A stretch of 35,149 nucleotides of DNA, taken from the NCBI GenBank assembly GCA_003427395.1, contig BFEA01000252.1, positions 2,083,084 to 2,118,232 on the forward strand, in the 5' to 3' direction. Position 1 is the stretch's first letter, and each line of letters begins with the position of its first letter. This document shows positions 19,100 to 29,829 of the stretch, piece after piece. Source of the DNA: Chara braunii. Taxonomy: Eukaryota > Streptophyta > Charophyceae > Charales > Characeae. Both the position numbers and the translations under genes were made by a program. The notes beneath the pieces are model-generated. The model saw only the letters and a program-made list of their open reading frames with translations, did not search any database and had not been told where the DNA came from.

Positions 19100-19269
19100 T
19101 TAGGACTTTGGCAAAACTGTGTGACAGGCCCTCTACCCTTTTGGGGGGGGGATTTGGGATTATAGGTTCCAGTGCAAGTATGCCCTAATACTCGCACTAG
19201 GACCTAAAATCCCCAATTCCCAAAACAAAGGGTAGACTCGCAGTCACACTGATTTCCCAAACCCGCTAA
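19100..19269. mobile_element. 170-bp near-perfect hairpin (snap-back MITE)
   Basis: The two halves are inverted copies over almost their full length. The arms meet at AGTGCAAGTAT/ATACTCGCACT around a GCCCTA loop near 19183, and extend outward through GGGATTATAGGT/ACCTAAAATCCC, CTACCCTTT/AAAGGGTAG, GTGTGAC/GTCACAC and TTTGG/CCAAA to a TTAG/CTAA end. Such a structure fits a small snap-back MITE. Transcribed, it would also form a long hairpin of the kind processed into small RNAs. Confidence 0.7.
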
Positions 19270-20390
19270 TGCGCTATTCATATGCCCATTTGTCAGCGCC
19301 TGGGAAGCCGCGGGGCAAGGGATTTTGTGGTCACCTCTGGAGGTGATCGCAAATGCTTTTTTTTTTTTTCAAAATTTCTTCAAAATTTGGCAAAATTCGT
19401 TCAACAAAGTTCCCAGCAAGATTGACAGAAATTACAGCTGCTCTATGTGACCGCTGAAGCCCCAAATCCCCATTTCTCCACAAGGCCAGGACCTTGTCCT
19501 ATTAGTAATTGTAAAGGAGTGTGACCACTAGTGTACCTAAAATCCCAAATCGGCCCTTCCCAAATCTGCATATTTTCTGGATTTGGGGTCGCAGTCTGAG
19601 TATGCCCTAACAGTGACTCTCTGTTTATTTTATTATTTATATGTGTGCTCACAGGACCTGCCCCTTCCTACCTCAACGTTCTTCTTTCCTTAGCGTAACC
19701 CCCGCTTCTCCATCTCCGGGGCCATTGTTGGCCCTACCTCAGATAAAATCGGACAGCAGTTGCAGCCACCAGCAATAAGCCAGGACACCCCTCCCAGCCT
19801 AACAGTGACTCTCGACACTTCCTACAACCACGGATCCTTCTTCCAATCATTTTTATGGAATGCTGCATCTGGCGAGAGTACAAGCTTGCCGCTTTGCAAA
19901 AAAATGCATCCAGGAACATCAGGCCGGATTTGGGCGGCCTACCGGGCGCGCTATCCCTGCACACGTCACCTCGGTACCGACGCATCACTCTCGGTAATTT
20001 CGAGGTAACCATAGCTGTCGCTCGACCGCCGTAGCTGAGCTATGGTGGCTAGGGTTTGGTACACTGCTTTCATATAGAGCAACCTTTCTACCTAGGTGAA
20101 CCTACTCGTGAGCAGCCCAGGACGACCTATGCCCCTCTGGTGAAGACGCTTCGATAATAGTGACATGAAGACGCACTGCTACAAGTTAATGCTCAGTGAT
20201 TTGAAGGGAATGCCCCCCAGTGGAAGACACTTTGGCAACAGTAACATGGAGACGCATGGTAACTAGTCAACGTTCGGTGAATTGGAGGTATAATTGTTTC
20301 AACTCGTTTGCTTTTGTGTGAATTGTGGTTATTTGACTATTCATTGATAGAGGCCTCTAAATTAAATATATTACCGCAAGGGCTCTCCTC
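19270..20390. other. Unassigned interval
   Basis: No gene was recognised. One GAGTATGCCCTAA motif of the AGGGCATACTC family lies at 19594-19606. Two related ~70-bp segments with GAAGACNCTT and AGTAACATGGAGACGCA-like cores (about 20140-20200 and 20210-20280) form a weak tandem repeat. Confidence 0.35.
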
Positions 20391-20396
20391 CCTCTC

Positions 20397-21530
20397 ATGG
20401 CGGGGGAAGCTTCGCAACCAAATATGTTGACTCGGACTAGAGAGTATACCAAAGAGGAAAAGAAACAGATACGTTCTATGTTGGAGGCATGTTATAGAGA
20501 TGGGGTTTTGCCTTCTGGATTGGATATTGGTGTTGCCAAATTAGGGGAAGATTTTGTGCGGTCTGACTTAAATGAGAGTTTTCCGGAGTTGAACCTAACG
20601 TGGTTATGAGAACATGCGATTACAATTTGTTGCAGGCAAGAGCGTCGGTCCTGTTGATTTATTGCAAGAAAAAAATTGTAAGAATCTACGAGGATTCTTT
20701 GTATGATACAGGGCTGGTCTTTTACCTAAGTAGACGTGGTCGTTATCAAAATAAAGGCAAAAACCTTGCCTCCTTTGTGTGTTCACAAGCCTCATAATTG
20801 AGTGGTTAATAGTATATTAATACAAAAAAAAAAAAAGACTGTGTGGATCTCAAAGACAAAACGTAGAAAATCATGTTTCTTCCATGGATGACATTGGCGG
20901 ACATGAAGATGTACAAGGAGGCCGAATCCAAGTTTTGTTGGTTTAGATGCCCCTGTGTACCCCTTAAACTCCTCGCGGTCCTCCAAACGACTGTGGAAAA
21001 AACCTTTGGTGTGGTATTGATGGTGCATCCACTTGAAGAGTATGAATACGAATTGAAACTTGGTACTATACACTTTGACTTGGAATTCAAAGCTCATAGG
21101 GCAGTCAAACCCTGGCTGTTGGTGGGCATTCCAAGGTAGGGCGTATACTACTTCGAAGTCATCTCGGCGGCAACGTCGTGGTGTTTGTGCATTGCATAAA
21201 CTACCACACCGAAAAGAATGAATTTTGCCTGGTGTATGAAGATCCAGATCCCCTTATAGCCCAAATGAGGCAAAATATATTCTCACCTAATCCATTATTC
21301 TCGGGCTTTGTTCCGACAGGGGAAAAACCTCCCCTCACGGCGGTACACAGGGCAAAGACAAACAACCAATCAGATGAACAATATCACGTTGAAAGGCCAA
21401 CAAGGCCCTCCTGTCACGGGAGGAAGGTCAAGATTTAGATTTAGGTCTCGGTCTCGTCATGGATCTGGAGGCTTGAGTGTCGTTGAGAAGAAAGATGTTG
21501 CGAAGCCAAGTTCAAACGGTACGAAATGAA
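20397..21530 (+). pseudogene. LINE ORF1-like region, frameshifted
   Basis: A 70-codon frame opens at 20397 (MAGEASQPNMLTRTREYTKE). Further open stretches follow at 20873-21139 and 21178-21438, and in a shifted frame at 21308-21529, which carries the basic, arginine/serine-rich segment RSRFRFRSRSRHGSGG. In plant LINEs the first frame encodes an RNA-binding protein, and its place just upstream of the endonuclease supports that reading. No CCHC zinc knuckle is visible. Stops and frame changes make it non-functional. The assignment rests mainly on position and the basic patch. Confidence 0.4.
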
Positions 21531-22598
21531 ACCCTCATGGTTTTGGCTGACTCTGGCGTCAATCATCATTCTTTGACTCTTTCTTAAGAAAAACAGAAAT
21601 CGGAACCGATGCACGATCTTGATTCCGACAAAGGGTCAAAACTTGAAGAAGATACTTCCCCTCGTGCAGAGAAGGATCGTTTGGATTCGGAAGAGATGCG
21701 GAACAGACTCCCACCTAGAAGGGGAAAGCGGGGATGTTGGAGAATTGAGGCATAATGCTTTGGTTATGGCAGTAGAAGTTGTCATCAACAAAAGCAAAGG
21801 TAAGGGTAGTAAACAATCACTGTTCAAGAGATTGAGAACACAATGAGCGATGAAAAAATCCATACCTTTGATTCAAAATCAAGAAGGGAATTTTTAACAA
21901 ACAGAGATTCAAGGAAAAGGAAGGCAAACCACCATGATGTTTATGAAGGAGGCAGAACCTCATACTACGCTAGGGCGAGATAACAAGGATATCCCCAAAA
22001 TCGTTGTTCCTTTGTTATGCGTTAATTGTAATAAAGACATTATGGTCATAGCATCTCAAGCAAATGATGGTTTGTTTCAAATGGTTATCACAGAAGTAGA
22101 TGCAATCCTCACAGGTAACACGATTTAAAATAAAATATCCGAAATTGTCCCTCATGCATTGGAAATTTGTCTCATCCCCCAAACCGGAGTGGAGGGATGG
22201 AATGTGGAAAACAGGAAAGGGGAGAAAGCGTGATTTTGTTATGCCTCGATGAAAGTCCAAGTGAATAATGAAACGAATGATATCTTTGGGGCAAAATAGA
22301 AGCTGGTTTCCTTTGGCGTTGTGGTCATCACCACTCAACAAAGATTTGCAGGGAAGTCATGTATTACCTGGAATCTTAGCTGCAGTAATTGCTAAGTGGT
22401 TGACAACATCGACATTCAAGGATTTGATCCTCACACCAAAACTTTGGTTTTTGATTCAAGAACCTTGGGAAAAGGCATCGAGCGGCCAAGATGGTGAGCC
22501 CAGGTGATGAAAACAGTCGCAAGGGGCACATGAGGTAGTAAGCTGGATCCAGTTAACTACCGACATAGTTCCTCATGCCTCTTAGAGGCAAGCTTTGA

Positions 22599-23600
22599 CT
22601 TGTTTCATGGAATGTAAGACGACTATTGGATACCGGTACAAAGCAAAAACGAAATCAGTTGAAGGCATGGCTTCACGAACAAAAAATACAAGACTTCGTG
22701 GTTTGTATTCAAGAAACTAAGCTTGGCGAAAATCAATGTATGGAAGACGGATGATGGTGGACAAACCACTAATTTTGGCCGCCAACACAGGGAACAAAGG
22801 GTGGGACAAAAAATTTAATTCACAGGAACTTGAATGTGGTAATCATTAGTTCTATGATTGATTTTTGGGGTACGTGGGTTTGGGTGAAGTTATAGGTGGG
22901 ATCTAAGGATTGGACTGCTATCTCTATATATGTGCCCGTGGATTACAACAAAAGACTTGACATTTATAGTCGATTGGGACGCGATATTGAACCCAGGCTC
23001 AGATAGTGCTAATATCCCCTCACTTGTCCTTTTTCGCCATGCTCTTGTCCTCGAACCAATCAGAACAGATGGTAGGTTGTTACATAGCTTTATGCTTTCA
23101 CAAGATCTAGTTGATGCTTAACGTGTTCTGCACTCGAATACACAAGCTTACACCTGGTTTGGTTCATAGACCTCTCCGGGCCATCGAAGACTGGACTACA
23201 TTTTGATGAAAGGACATCCATGGTTGGATTGTACCGCGATGGATATAAGTATGTATGAGATTTCATATCATAAACCGGTGATAGGTGAGTTCCAAATCAG
23301 CGAAGCCCCCAAAAGAGGGCCTTCTTACTACAAGTTGAATGTTACCTTGTTGAAAGATCCGGGAGTGATCCATTGGGCACAGTCGCATCATGGTAGCGCC
23401 ATGTGCATGGGAAAGCAATGACGAAACAACTAAAAACCTTTCAGAAAGCAAGAGAGCTGTTTGAATTGGAAGAGGATTGGATGGAAGTGAGAATTCATAT
23501 TTTGCAACAGACCTTCAATGTGTTTTCACAAATTAAAGCACAAAACAAAAGAAAAGATGAATTGGAAGCAATGCATATTCAAGATCTGTAATAGTGAAAA
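22599..23600 (+). pseudogene. LINE endonuclease (EEP/APE-type) domain, broken
   Basis: The frame from 22599 reads LVSWNVRRL, KRNQLKAWLHEQKIQDFVVC and IQETKLGEN, the N-terminal motifs of the apurinic-like endonuclease of LINEs, including the metal-binding Glu of QETK. It meets a stop at 22752. The domain continues in other frames through IYVPVDYNKRLDIYSRL (22926 on) and HRRLDYILMKGHPWLD (about 23182 on). In the terminal active-site motif, normally SDH, this copy reads SYHKP, so the catalytic Asp is lost. The spacer before reverse transcriptase includes ELEEDWMEVRIHILQQTFN (23403-23591 frame). Multiple frameshifts and stops make it dead. Confidence 0.75.
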
Positions 23601-23838
23601 AACTTGAAAGAAGTGGTTGAATCAGAGGGGTATCTTGACAGGGGATAGGTCAGCGAAGGAAACTTTTTAGATGTTTGGTTTTGCAATAAGCACACTCGCC
23701 GATGAAAAAACTTGCCCATCCATTCTTGACGTAACTTTTGGTCTCAGATGACCTGCAATACATGTGTGAGTATGCGAGGGTATATTTTGAAGATATCTTA
23801 ACGACCCGTCGACTGCTCAGAAAACCATTTTTCAGAGA

Positions 23839-24490
23839 GCACCTCTGGATCTAGATAAACCTTTCACGTTATATGAGTTGCCTATAGCTGCCAATAGAAT
23901 GGCGAAAGGGGAATGCCTTGAGAAGGATGACCTCCCTATTGAGGTTTATTTGGCCTTATGGCCTCAATTGGGTCCAATGTTGCTTAGTTTGATCAAGTTC
24001 TCACAGGAGGGGAACTAACTAAAAGTATGACGAAAGGGGTAATCTCTCTGTTATTCAAAAAAGGAGGCAAAAAAAAGGGGGACGAAACTAGGCCTACAGT
24101 GACTGTCCGGATAAAACTATGGAATGACGCTATCTAGACCAGGACAAACCAAACGGGCACTAAGACAAGAAAGAAGAATGTGACATGTGACAGGCGGACA
24201 GTTGTTGACCGACGTGGTTCGATAGGGTATCATGGGGGAGTTCGCAGCCCGTCAAGGGTGTGTTTTGTACCCCTGAGTCAATTCCGTCATTGTTCGTTCT
24301 ACCGGTCGTCCGTTCGGGTCCAACGGTAGTTGGAAGGGTGATGAATTTGCTGGGGGAACAATTCATGAGGAACGGGCAGTTGTTGCTTGCGGAGACCGGT
24401 AGCTGCCCGTAGGAGGCCAAGGAGGCTGCGGTCCTTGAGTTGAACATTTCGAGATTGGAACGGCGTGGACCCACTTTTCTCAAATAGAAG
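23839..24490 (+). pseudogene. LINE reverse transcriptase fragment
   Basis: From 23839 an open frame reads FTLYELPIAANRMAKGECLE and DLPIEVYLALWPQLGPMLLS, the start of a LINE reverse transcriptase (the PGpDGlpxEfYxxlW region). It ends at a stop at 24016. Further on, LLFKKGGKKKGDETRP (about 24047-24095) matches the next conserved strand, and FAARQGCVLYP (24241-24273) matches the RQGCPLSP motif. The expected catalytic FADD is at best represented by EFAGGTI near 24340. Sequence between the blocks is deleted or shifted. The 3' zinc-binding region is absent downstream. Confidence 0.7.
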
Positions 24491-24655
24491 GGCACTTCGA
24501 ATAGACCATGTATGTAGTGTATTCGAATACAAGACATGTCTATTCGAATTTCAAAAAGAAAAAACTCTTGTATTTGAATAGAACATTACCTTTTCTTTTT
24601 TTTTCGAGGTTAGCGCCTGCCCTTGTGCTCCCCGCCACCGACGTGCTGCATGCTG

Positions 24656-24660
<5 letters not shown>

Positions 24661-24748
<88 letters not shown>

Positions 24749-24800
24749 CACATACGCACGTGCACACACGCACACACACACACTCTGCCCCCCCCCCCCT
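24661..24800. repeat. Compound microsatellite (CT)21(CA)22 plus C run
   Basis: CT repeats to 24702 pass directly into CA repeats to 24745, then a degenerate CA tract and a C13 run near 24787-24799. A similar CT-to-CA junction lies at 13917. Confidence 0.95.
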
Positions 24801-24835
24801 TCAAGAAAAAAGTTCCTCTTCAGCCCACTAAGGGA

Positions 24836-24932
24836 GGTGATATGAGCATCCCCCTATAGTGGACTTACGGTAGAATGCTCCTGTCTATTAGTGGGGAGCG
24901 GCACCTGCTGGAAACTGAGTTAAGCATCTCAT
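24836..24932 (+). repeat. Short SINE-like repeat (family B), copy 2
   Basis: It opens GGTGATATGAGCATCCCCCT and contains TATTAGTGGGGAGCGGCACC then TGCTGGAAACTGAG, the same block order as 6009, 25522 and 27115. The 3' block is the most diverged of the four. Confidence 0.6.
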
Positions 24933-25441
24933 GAACATCGTGAATAAAGCACCAGTCATGACCCCCCCCCCCACACACTATTGGAGTTGTGTATAGCAAA
25001 CATGACAAAACATAAACACAGCACAATCATTACATTACCCTTCCCCAACCACATCAACAAACAAACTACAGGCTTTGCACCCGTACCCTCACAATAGTCA
25101 ATTCAATTTATTTCTGCGCTTGGAATTCTCGAGTGGTCAGACCTTCTGATGGCGGACGACTGGCGTGAAGTTAGGTAACATGCAACATTTGATCATCTCA
25201 TCATTAAAAAAAGAAAAGAAAGAACAGGCACAAACAAAATCATCAGTAGAAAAAAGGAAAGGACATAAGAAGAGGAGTCAAGAGACCAAATGAAGACATG
25301 CCTGCCTGAAAAGAAGAACCATGAGGCCAAAGGAAGACTTCAGCAGCCCCTCAGTCCTGCCGACGCCCTAAAACAGGACTAGGCAGCCTGAGGGCTGCCC
25401 AAATAATGCCCGGGCCTTCAATGTAGGCCTGTCTGGGAGCC

Positions 25442-25975
25442 CAGCATGCCACAACTGGTTAGCTTCTAGTACAGTTTGGCCTTCTTTTTTTTACTTCGTA
25501 TATGGGAAACCTACTTAACAAGGTGATAAGAGCATCCCCGGTAAGTAGGTCCCGACGTCGAAGGCTCCATCAATTGGTGGGGAGCTGCACCTGCTGGAAA
25601 TCGGGTCCATCGTCCCTGTACAATGATGCGAATGTATCTGCTTTGGCCTTATGTTTTTCTTTCCCCAATCTGTTGGTGTTTCGAGAGGCGGTTAACGGAG
25701 GCCCGAATTCTCAGAAATTTGTCATGCAATTTATAAGAAAACCCAAAGCCCGTTTTAATCAAACTTGTCACGCATACATAGAGTGAACACCATACTAACT
25801 AACAGCCAAAGAAAAAAACAAGAGTGTTTCACTTGAGCTTCGCGAGAATCGGGAGGTCCAAGCATGCCACACCTGGCTAGCTTCTGGTAAAGTTTGGCCT
25901 TCACAACTCATCTGCGCGGATGTTCTTCCCCCCCAATCTGTTGGTGTTTCGCTTGAGCTTCCTGAGAATTCAGTA
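25442..25975. repeat. Duplicated segment, one copy interrupted by a short repeat
   Basis: Two blocks, AGCATGCCACAACTGGTTAG (25443) and CCCCAATCTGTTGGTGTTTC (about 25664), recur in order as AGCATGCCACACCTGGCTAG (25861) and CCCCAATCTGTTGGTGTTTC (about 25930). The blocks are about 200 bp apart in the first copy but only about 50 bp apart in the second. The extra sequence in the first copy contains family B copy 3 and is bracketed by TTTGGCCTT at 25475 and 25642. This resembles a filled/empty insertion-site pair. Confidence 0.6.
25522..25619 (+). repeat. Short SINE-like repeat (family B), copy 3
   Basis: It opens GGTGATAAGAGCATCCCCGG, then CTCCATCAATTGGTGGGGAG, then CACCTGCTGGAAATCGGGTC and CATCGTCCCTG. 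This is the copy nearest to the apparent consensus. It lies in the interrupted duplicate (25442-25715) between two TTTGGCCTT repeats that may be its target duplication. Confidence 0.65.
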
Positions 25976-26017
25976 CTGTAGTGATCTTTGGTCCCAATTC
26001 CACACCAGAATAATTGG

Positions 26018-26283
26018 AGGATTTCACCGTTTTTTTTTTTTTTTTTTAATGTTCCTCCGTAGGGGAGGAGGGCTGCGCCACACTCTGCTGCAGTGCAAAA
26101 CAGAGGCAACGCTGGAGGGGCCGAGCAGGCAAGCCTACCCATATGACCCCTCCGTAGCCCAGAAAAAATAATTTAATATCGTAGTGGCCTGATGGACCAC
26201 AGATCAGATATTAAACCGATCAGAACAGATACTACACTTGATCTTAGCCAAAAGGCCGAGAAAGGTATAGGATTTCACCGTTT
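26018..26283 (-). mobile_element. Retrotransposed U2 snRNA with poly(A) tail and 15-bp target duplication
   Basis: The insertion reads on the minus strand from 26268 to a poly(A) tail (plus-strand T run, 26031-26047). It is flanked by perfect 15-bp direct repeats AGGATTTCACCGTTT (26018-26032 and 26269-26283). The U2 5' end abuts the right-hand repeat exactly. A poly(A) tail plus target-site duplication means the copy arrived by target-primed reverse transcription, most simply using a LINE machinery. About 40 bp of non-U2-like sequence (26048-26087) lies between the U2 3' end and the poly(A). Confidence 0.85.
26088..26268 (-). ncRNA. U2: U2 spliceosomal snRNA (retrocopy, probable pseudogene)
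   Basis: U2 pairs with the intron branch point in the spliceosome. The first 60 bases are canonical: ATACCTTTCTCGGCCTTTTG opens the molecule, and the branch-site recognition element GTAGTA is intact within AAGTGTAGTATCTG. The following stem-loop has two changes (TGATCGG instead of TTATCAG). The Sm-type site ATTATTTTTTC, a GGAGGGG/CCCCTCC stem and the TTTTGCACTGC 3' region are all present. No plant-type upstream sequence element and TATA at the usual spacing are seen, as expected for a retrocopy, so transcription is doubtful even though the RNA could be nearly normal. Confidence 0.85.
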
Positions 26284-27114
26284 GCTGCAAGTGGGAACTG
26301 AATTCACATCCTAAAAAAAAAAAGCAAAGAAAACAAAGCTATATATTCTTCTCTCAAATGTACCTCACACTACCTAACTACCTGACTAAACCTGCAGAGA
26401 AGGAACCACCAGTGAGTCTCTGAGGATCCCAAACAGCTCGGCGGTCGCTGTATTGTGAAAGCAGTTTCGGAGTTCGAGTGCCCACTTCATTCGCTGGCCT
26501 GAAGCATCTATCTAATCCTCGGGACAAGGCCCGTATCCAAACCCCAGCAAGGGATGGCACATCATTTGAGCTTACTTGTCAAAATTTCAAAGATGTTCAA
26601 GGTTTTAACACTCGCAGAGAACACATCTTTGCTCATCACACAGTCACACAAGCATGGAAGCTCATGCGTAGTGCAACCATCACCGTTCTGCCTATCTCTG
26701 CTTGCCTTCTTTCTTTCTTGTAATGCCACATGACAGATCTATGTGCAGAAGGGATACAACATACCAGTACGCAAAGAAGCATTTGAGTTCTTATCACACG
26801 ACCGAACTCGGCGGTTATCGGCACTGGGTCCAAGGTGATAAACGCCTAGAATGCGTTGTTCGTTTCTGTCTCTGGTACACCCAGATAACCTCTGCTTGCA
26901 TTTTCTGGGCCTCGTGTTTTTTTAACCCGAGCAGGGTGAGGTAGAAGTGAGGTGCACAAGTGCATGCGGTTGTGACATTGATGCTGCATGTACTCTGTGA
27001 GATGTAACCCTTGCATGCAGTGTTTTTTTTTTGTTTTTTTGTTTTTTCTTCTAAAATTAATTAATTAATAAATTAAATTATTTAACACAACCATCCACAT
27101 CGGCTGTTAGAGGT

Positions 27115-27219
27115 GGTGGTAAGAGCATTCAGTGCCACTCACCCCTAACAGGCCTGCTGATGACTCCATTCTATCGGTGGGGAGATGCACCTGCTGCAAA
27201 AGGGGTCCAGCGTCCCTGA
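27115..27219 (+). repeat. Short SINE-like repeat (family B), copy 4
   Basis: It opens GGTGGTAAGAGCATTCAGTG, then CTCCATTCTATCGGTGGGGA, then CACCTGCTGCAAAAGGGGTC and CAGCGTCCCTG. The opening GGTGGTAAGAGCATTC is very like the 3' part of a tRNA D-arm. Confidence 0.65.
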
Positions 27220-27479
27220 TAGCATCAGGTATCTTCGAAGACAACTTCTTGTTTTTGTTTTCTGTAATACATCCTTTGAGTGCTTTCTCTCATCAGCACC
27301 ATGCACGTCCTTTTTGAGACCTGTTTTTATCTCTGACATTTTTCCCTGTTTTCACCTCCTTTATCTCACCTCCTTTATGAGACCTAGTCCCTGTTTTCAC
27401 CTCGTTTATCTCATTGTTACGATTACCTCCCTGTGTGTATCTCTAATCAAATGATAGCATACCTGCCTCGTCGCTCCTC

Positions 27480-27900
27480 CCAGATACGTGGTATACCAGA
27501 TCTGGTGTTGCATGCTGCACCTGCACCCGGGCCCCATTTCGGGGGCCCGACAGTTGCTGAGGGGCCCCAGGCCGCATGCCCATCCCAGGCACGCGACCTG
27601 GAGGCCCACGGCCACTTTTCAGGCTGCAGGTCCAGATTTGAAGCAGCATTTACTTATTTTTACTTTGCTGACTCGTTGTCTGTTCTATTTTTGTCTTCTT
27701 CAGGACGTCGTTTTGGACTTGCAGATGTCCGAGCAGACTGGTGGTCTGTTCGAACCTAGGCCACGTTTAGGGCCTCCTTCAGGCAGGTTCGCGACTGGGC
27801 CCTTTTTGGGCCAGGTTCAGTTTCGTCCGGTAGCGGATGCAGCAGGGAGGGCCTGGACGTCTAGTAGGGACCCAGGCAGGCCGTTTTAGGCCAGGACCAG
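27480..27900. other. Unassigned GC-rich interval
   Basis: The sequence is rich in GGGCCC and GCAGGCC words (for example near 27530-27560 and 27880), and several overlapping frames are open for 100-133 codons without a recognised domain. Repeated GGGCC words suggest repeat-derived DNA. No gene is called. Confidence 0.3.
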
Positions 27901-27924
27901 AGGAGCAGGACTTTTCTGCAACCT

Positions 27925-27998
27925 GGACTGAGGATCGGACTCACGATCTGGCGGCCCAGATTGCAGGTCACGGGCACACCAGCCAGGCCAAGCGCTAT
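27925..27998 (-). mobile_element. tRNA-like SINE head
   Basis: On the minus strand GCGCTTGGCCTGGCTGGTGT (27995-27976) is a box-A-like D-arm, and GTGAGTCCGATCCTCA (around 27932-27942) is a box-B-like T-arm, with tRNA-like spacing of about 35 bases. The flanks do not form an acceptor stem. It is a likely tRNA-derived SINE head whose body would lie toward lower coordinates. Confidence 0.45.
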
Positions 27999-28315
27999 AG
28001 ATAGCTGGGCCAGTCCAGTTCTGGACACAGTTCGAGTAGCTCACTTCTTGGGCGACTTGCTGCTGGAGCAGCATGCAATACAGCGCTGCGTTAGGGACTA
28101 GAGGGAGAGGTGTAGGTAGAGGGAGAGAGAGAGGTTGGGAGGCGGTGGCCATACCTGTGAGGAGCGAGCAGCTTACCTGGGTGCCATAGCTGGTACCTGC
28201 GCCAGCGACCTGCAGCACAGAGGAGCACGACGCTCATTAGTACATGGCGGCATTTACCTGCAGGTGAGACAGCGGAGAGGATGACACCTTCTTCTTCCTC
28301 CTGTTCTCGCCCTCC

Positions 28316-28545
<230 letters not shown>

Positions 28546-28549
28546 CAGG

Positions 28550-29290
28550 CAGAGGTTATGTCGGGCTATGAGGCCCAGGATCTGATTCGACATCATAGAG
28601 GCAGACATTGATTGGACATTTGACGGGGGGACTATTTTTGGACTTCGCTATCGCGATCTTGGTCTTCTCCCTCATCTCCATCTTCGTCTTGCTCCTCCAC
28701 CCTCACCTCATCCGTGGTATCTCGTGCATGTCCAAGGAGGGACATTTCGTCCATGTGTGTGGTCCCTCCCTTCTCTCTCACATATGTGGTGTGTGATGGG
28801 TTGAGTCGCATCAGTGCCCGAATGGTCAGGTGCTACATTGTGCTATTTTTGTATGTATATACAGTGCTTGTTGATGCTTCGCTGATTGCATCGTCCATTC
28901 AAGTCCTTATCATCACTTTGCTGATCCTTGGCTCCATTTACATCGCTCGACTTTCACCGAGCATGTATCATCTGGCCATGACCAATCCAACCCGAAAGTA
29001 CCCGAAACTGGGCTTTAACCGGTTCTCATGCTCCGTAATGGACTTCATACAAGCTACGCACATGGAGAACACAGGAGTAGTGACAGACATGTCATTCGAC
29101 TTGCACCGACTCATTACGAGGCTGAAAACCCTCTTCATGTTTTCAGTCATGACCTGCTTCAAACCCTGTTGCGAGTGGGCAGACACAGCAAGGGCAGACA
29201 CAGCGAGCCATGGCCCTTTTGGCTGATCGTAGGTCTTCAAAAGGCGCAGGAGGCTGAGGGGCCTGTCCCCAAAGAATGTCCTGGTCCCCA
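28550..29290. other. Interval with an unrecognised 170-codon frame
   Basis: The plus strand is open from 28714 to 29226. The product has a hydrophobic stretch (IQVLIITLLILGSIYIA) that could span a membrane, but no domain was recognised and the opposite strand is equally open at its end. Without splice or homology support it is not called a gene. Intronic or chance sequence is as likely. Confidence 0.25.
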
Positions 29291-29295
29291 TGCCA

Positions 29296-29298
<3 letters not shown>

Positions 29299-29366
<68 letters not shown>
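29299..29366. repeat. (GT)34 microsatellite
   Basis: An uninterrupted GT run. Confidence 0.97.
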
Positions 29367-29367
<1 letters not shown>

Positions 29368-29560
29368 TGATGTGTGTAAGCATATACATATACCCTCAGC
29401 AGAATCAGCACGCAATCCATATCATCTCCATTTCAGGAGAATACCAAATTATATAGCCATATGATCATTCTCAAAGCAATGCAACCTGGACTGACATCAC
29501 ATCTTGAATTCTGACTTGGGCTTTGTTGACACACCACAAAAGAAACAACACACATGTGAG

Positions 29561-29563
<3 letters not shown>

Positions 29564-29651
<88 letters not shown>
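29564..29651. repeat. (GA)44 microsatellite
   Basis: An uninterrupted GA run, directly followed by the 81-bp tandem duplication. Confidence 0.97.
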
Positions 29652-29654
<3 letters not shown>

Positions 29655-29659
29655 ATCTG

Positions 29660-29820
29660 AAGATGCTATTGCGTACAGGGACATCTCTTGGTGGAGTGCT
29701 CAGCGTAGTAGACTGTGGATGCTGATTCAGTTGCTCTGAAGGTGCTATTGTGTACAGGACATGGGACATCCCTGGGAGGAGTGCTAGGCGAAGTATACTT
29801 TGGGCCCTGGTATCACGTCT
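29660..29820. repeat. Two-unit tandem duplication, period about 81 bp
   Basis: GAAGATGCTATTGCGTACAG near 29660 recurs as GAAGGTGCTATTGTGTACAG near 29738. Each is followed by a GGGACATC and GGAGTGCT.AGCG segment. The second unit has a short extra ACATGG insertion. Confidence 0.75.
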
Positions 29821-29829
29821 CACTGGAGA

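Noticed and set aside
26088-26300. Functional U2 gene with its own promoter
   Set aside because: A target duplication begins directly at the 5' end, and the upstream TATA-like and CCCAC-like words are not at plant snRNA promoter spacing.
28714-29226. 170-codon plus-strand frame with a hydrophobic segment
   Set aside because: No domain recognised and the opposite strand is partly open as well; it remains possible but unsupported.
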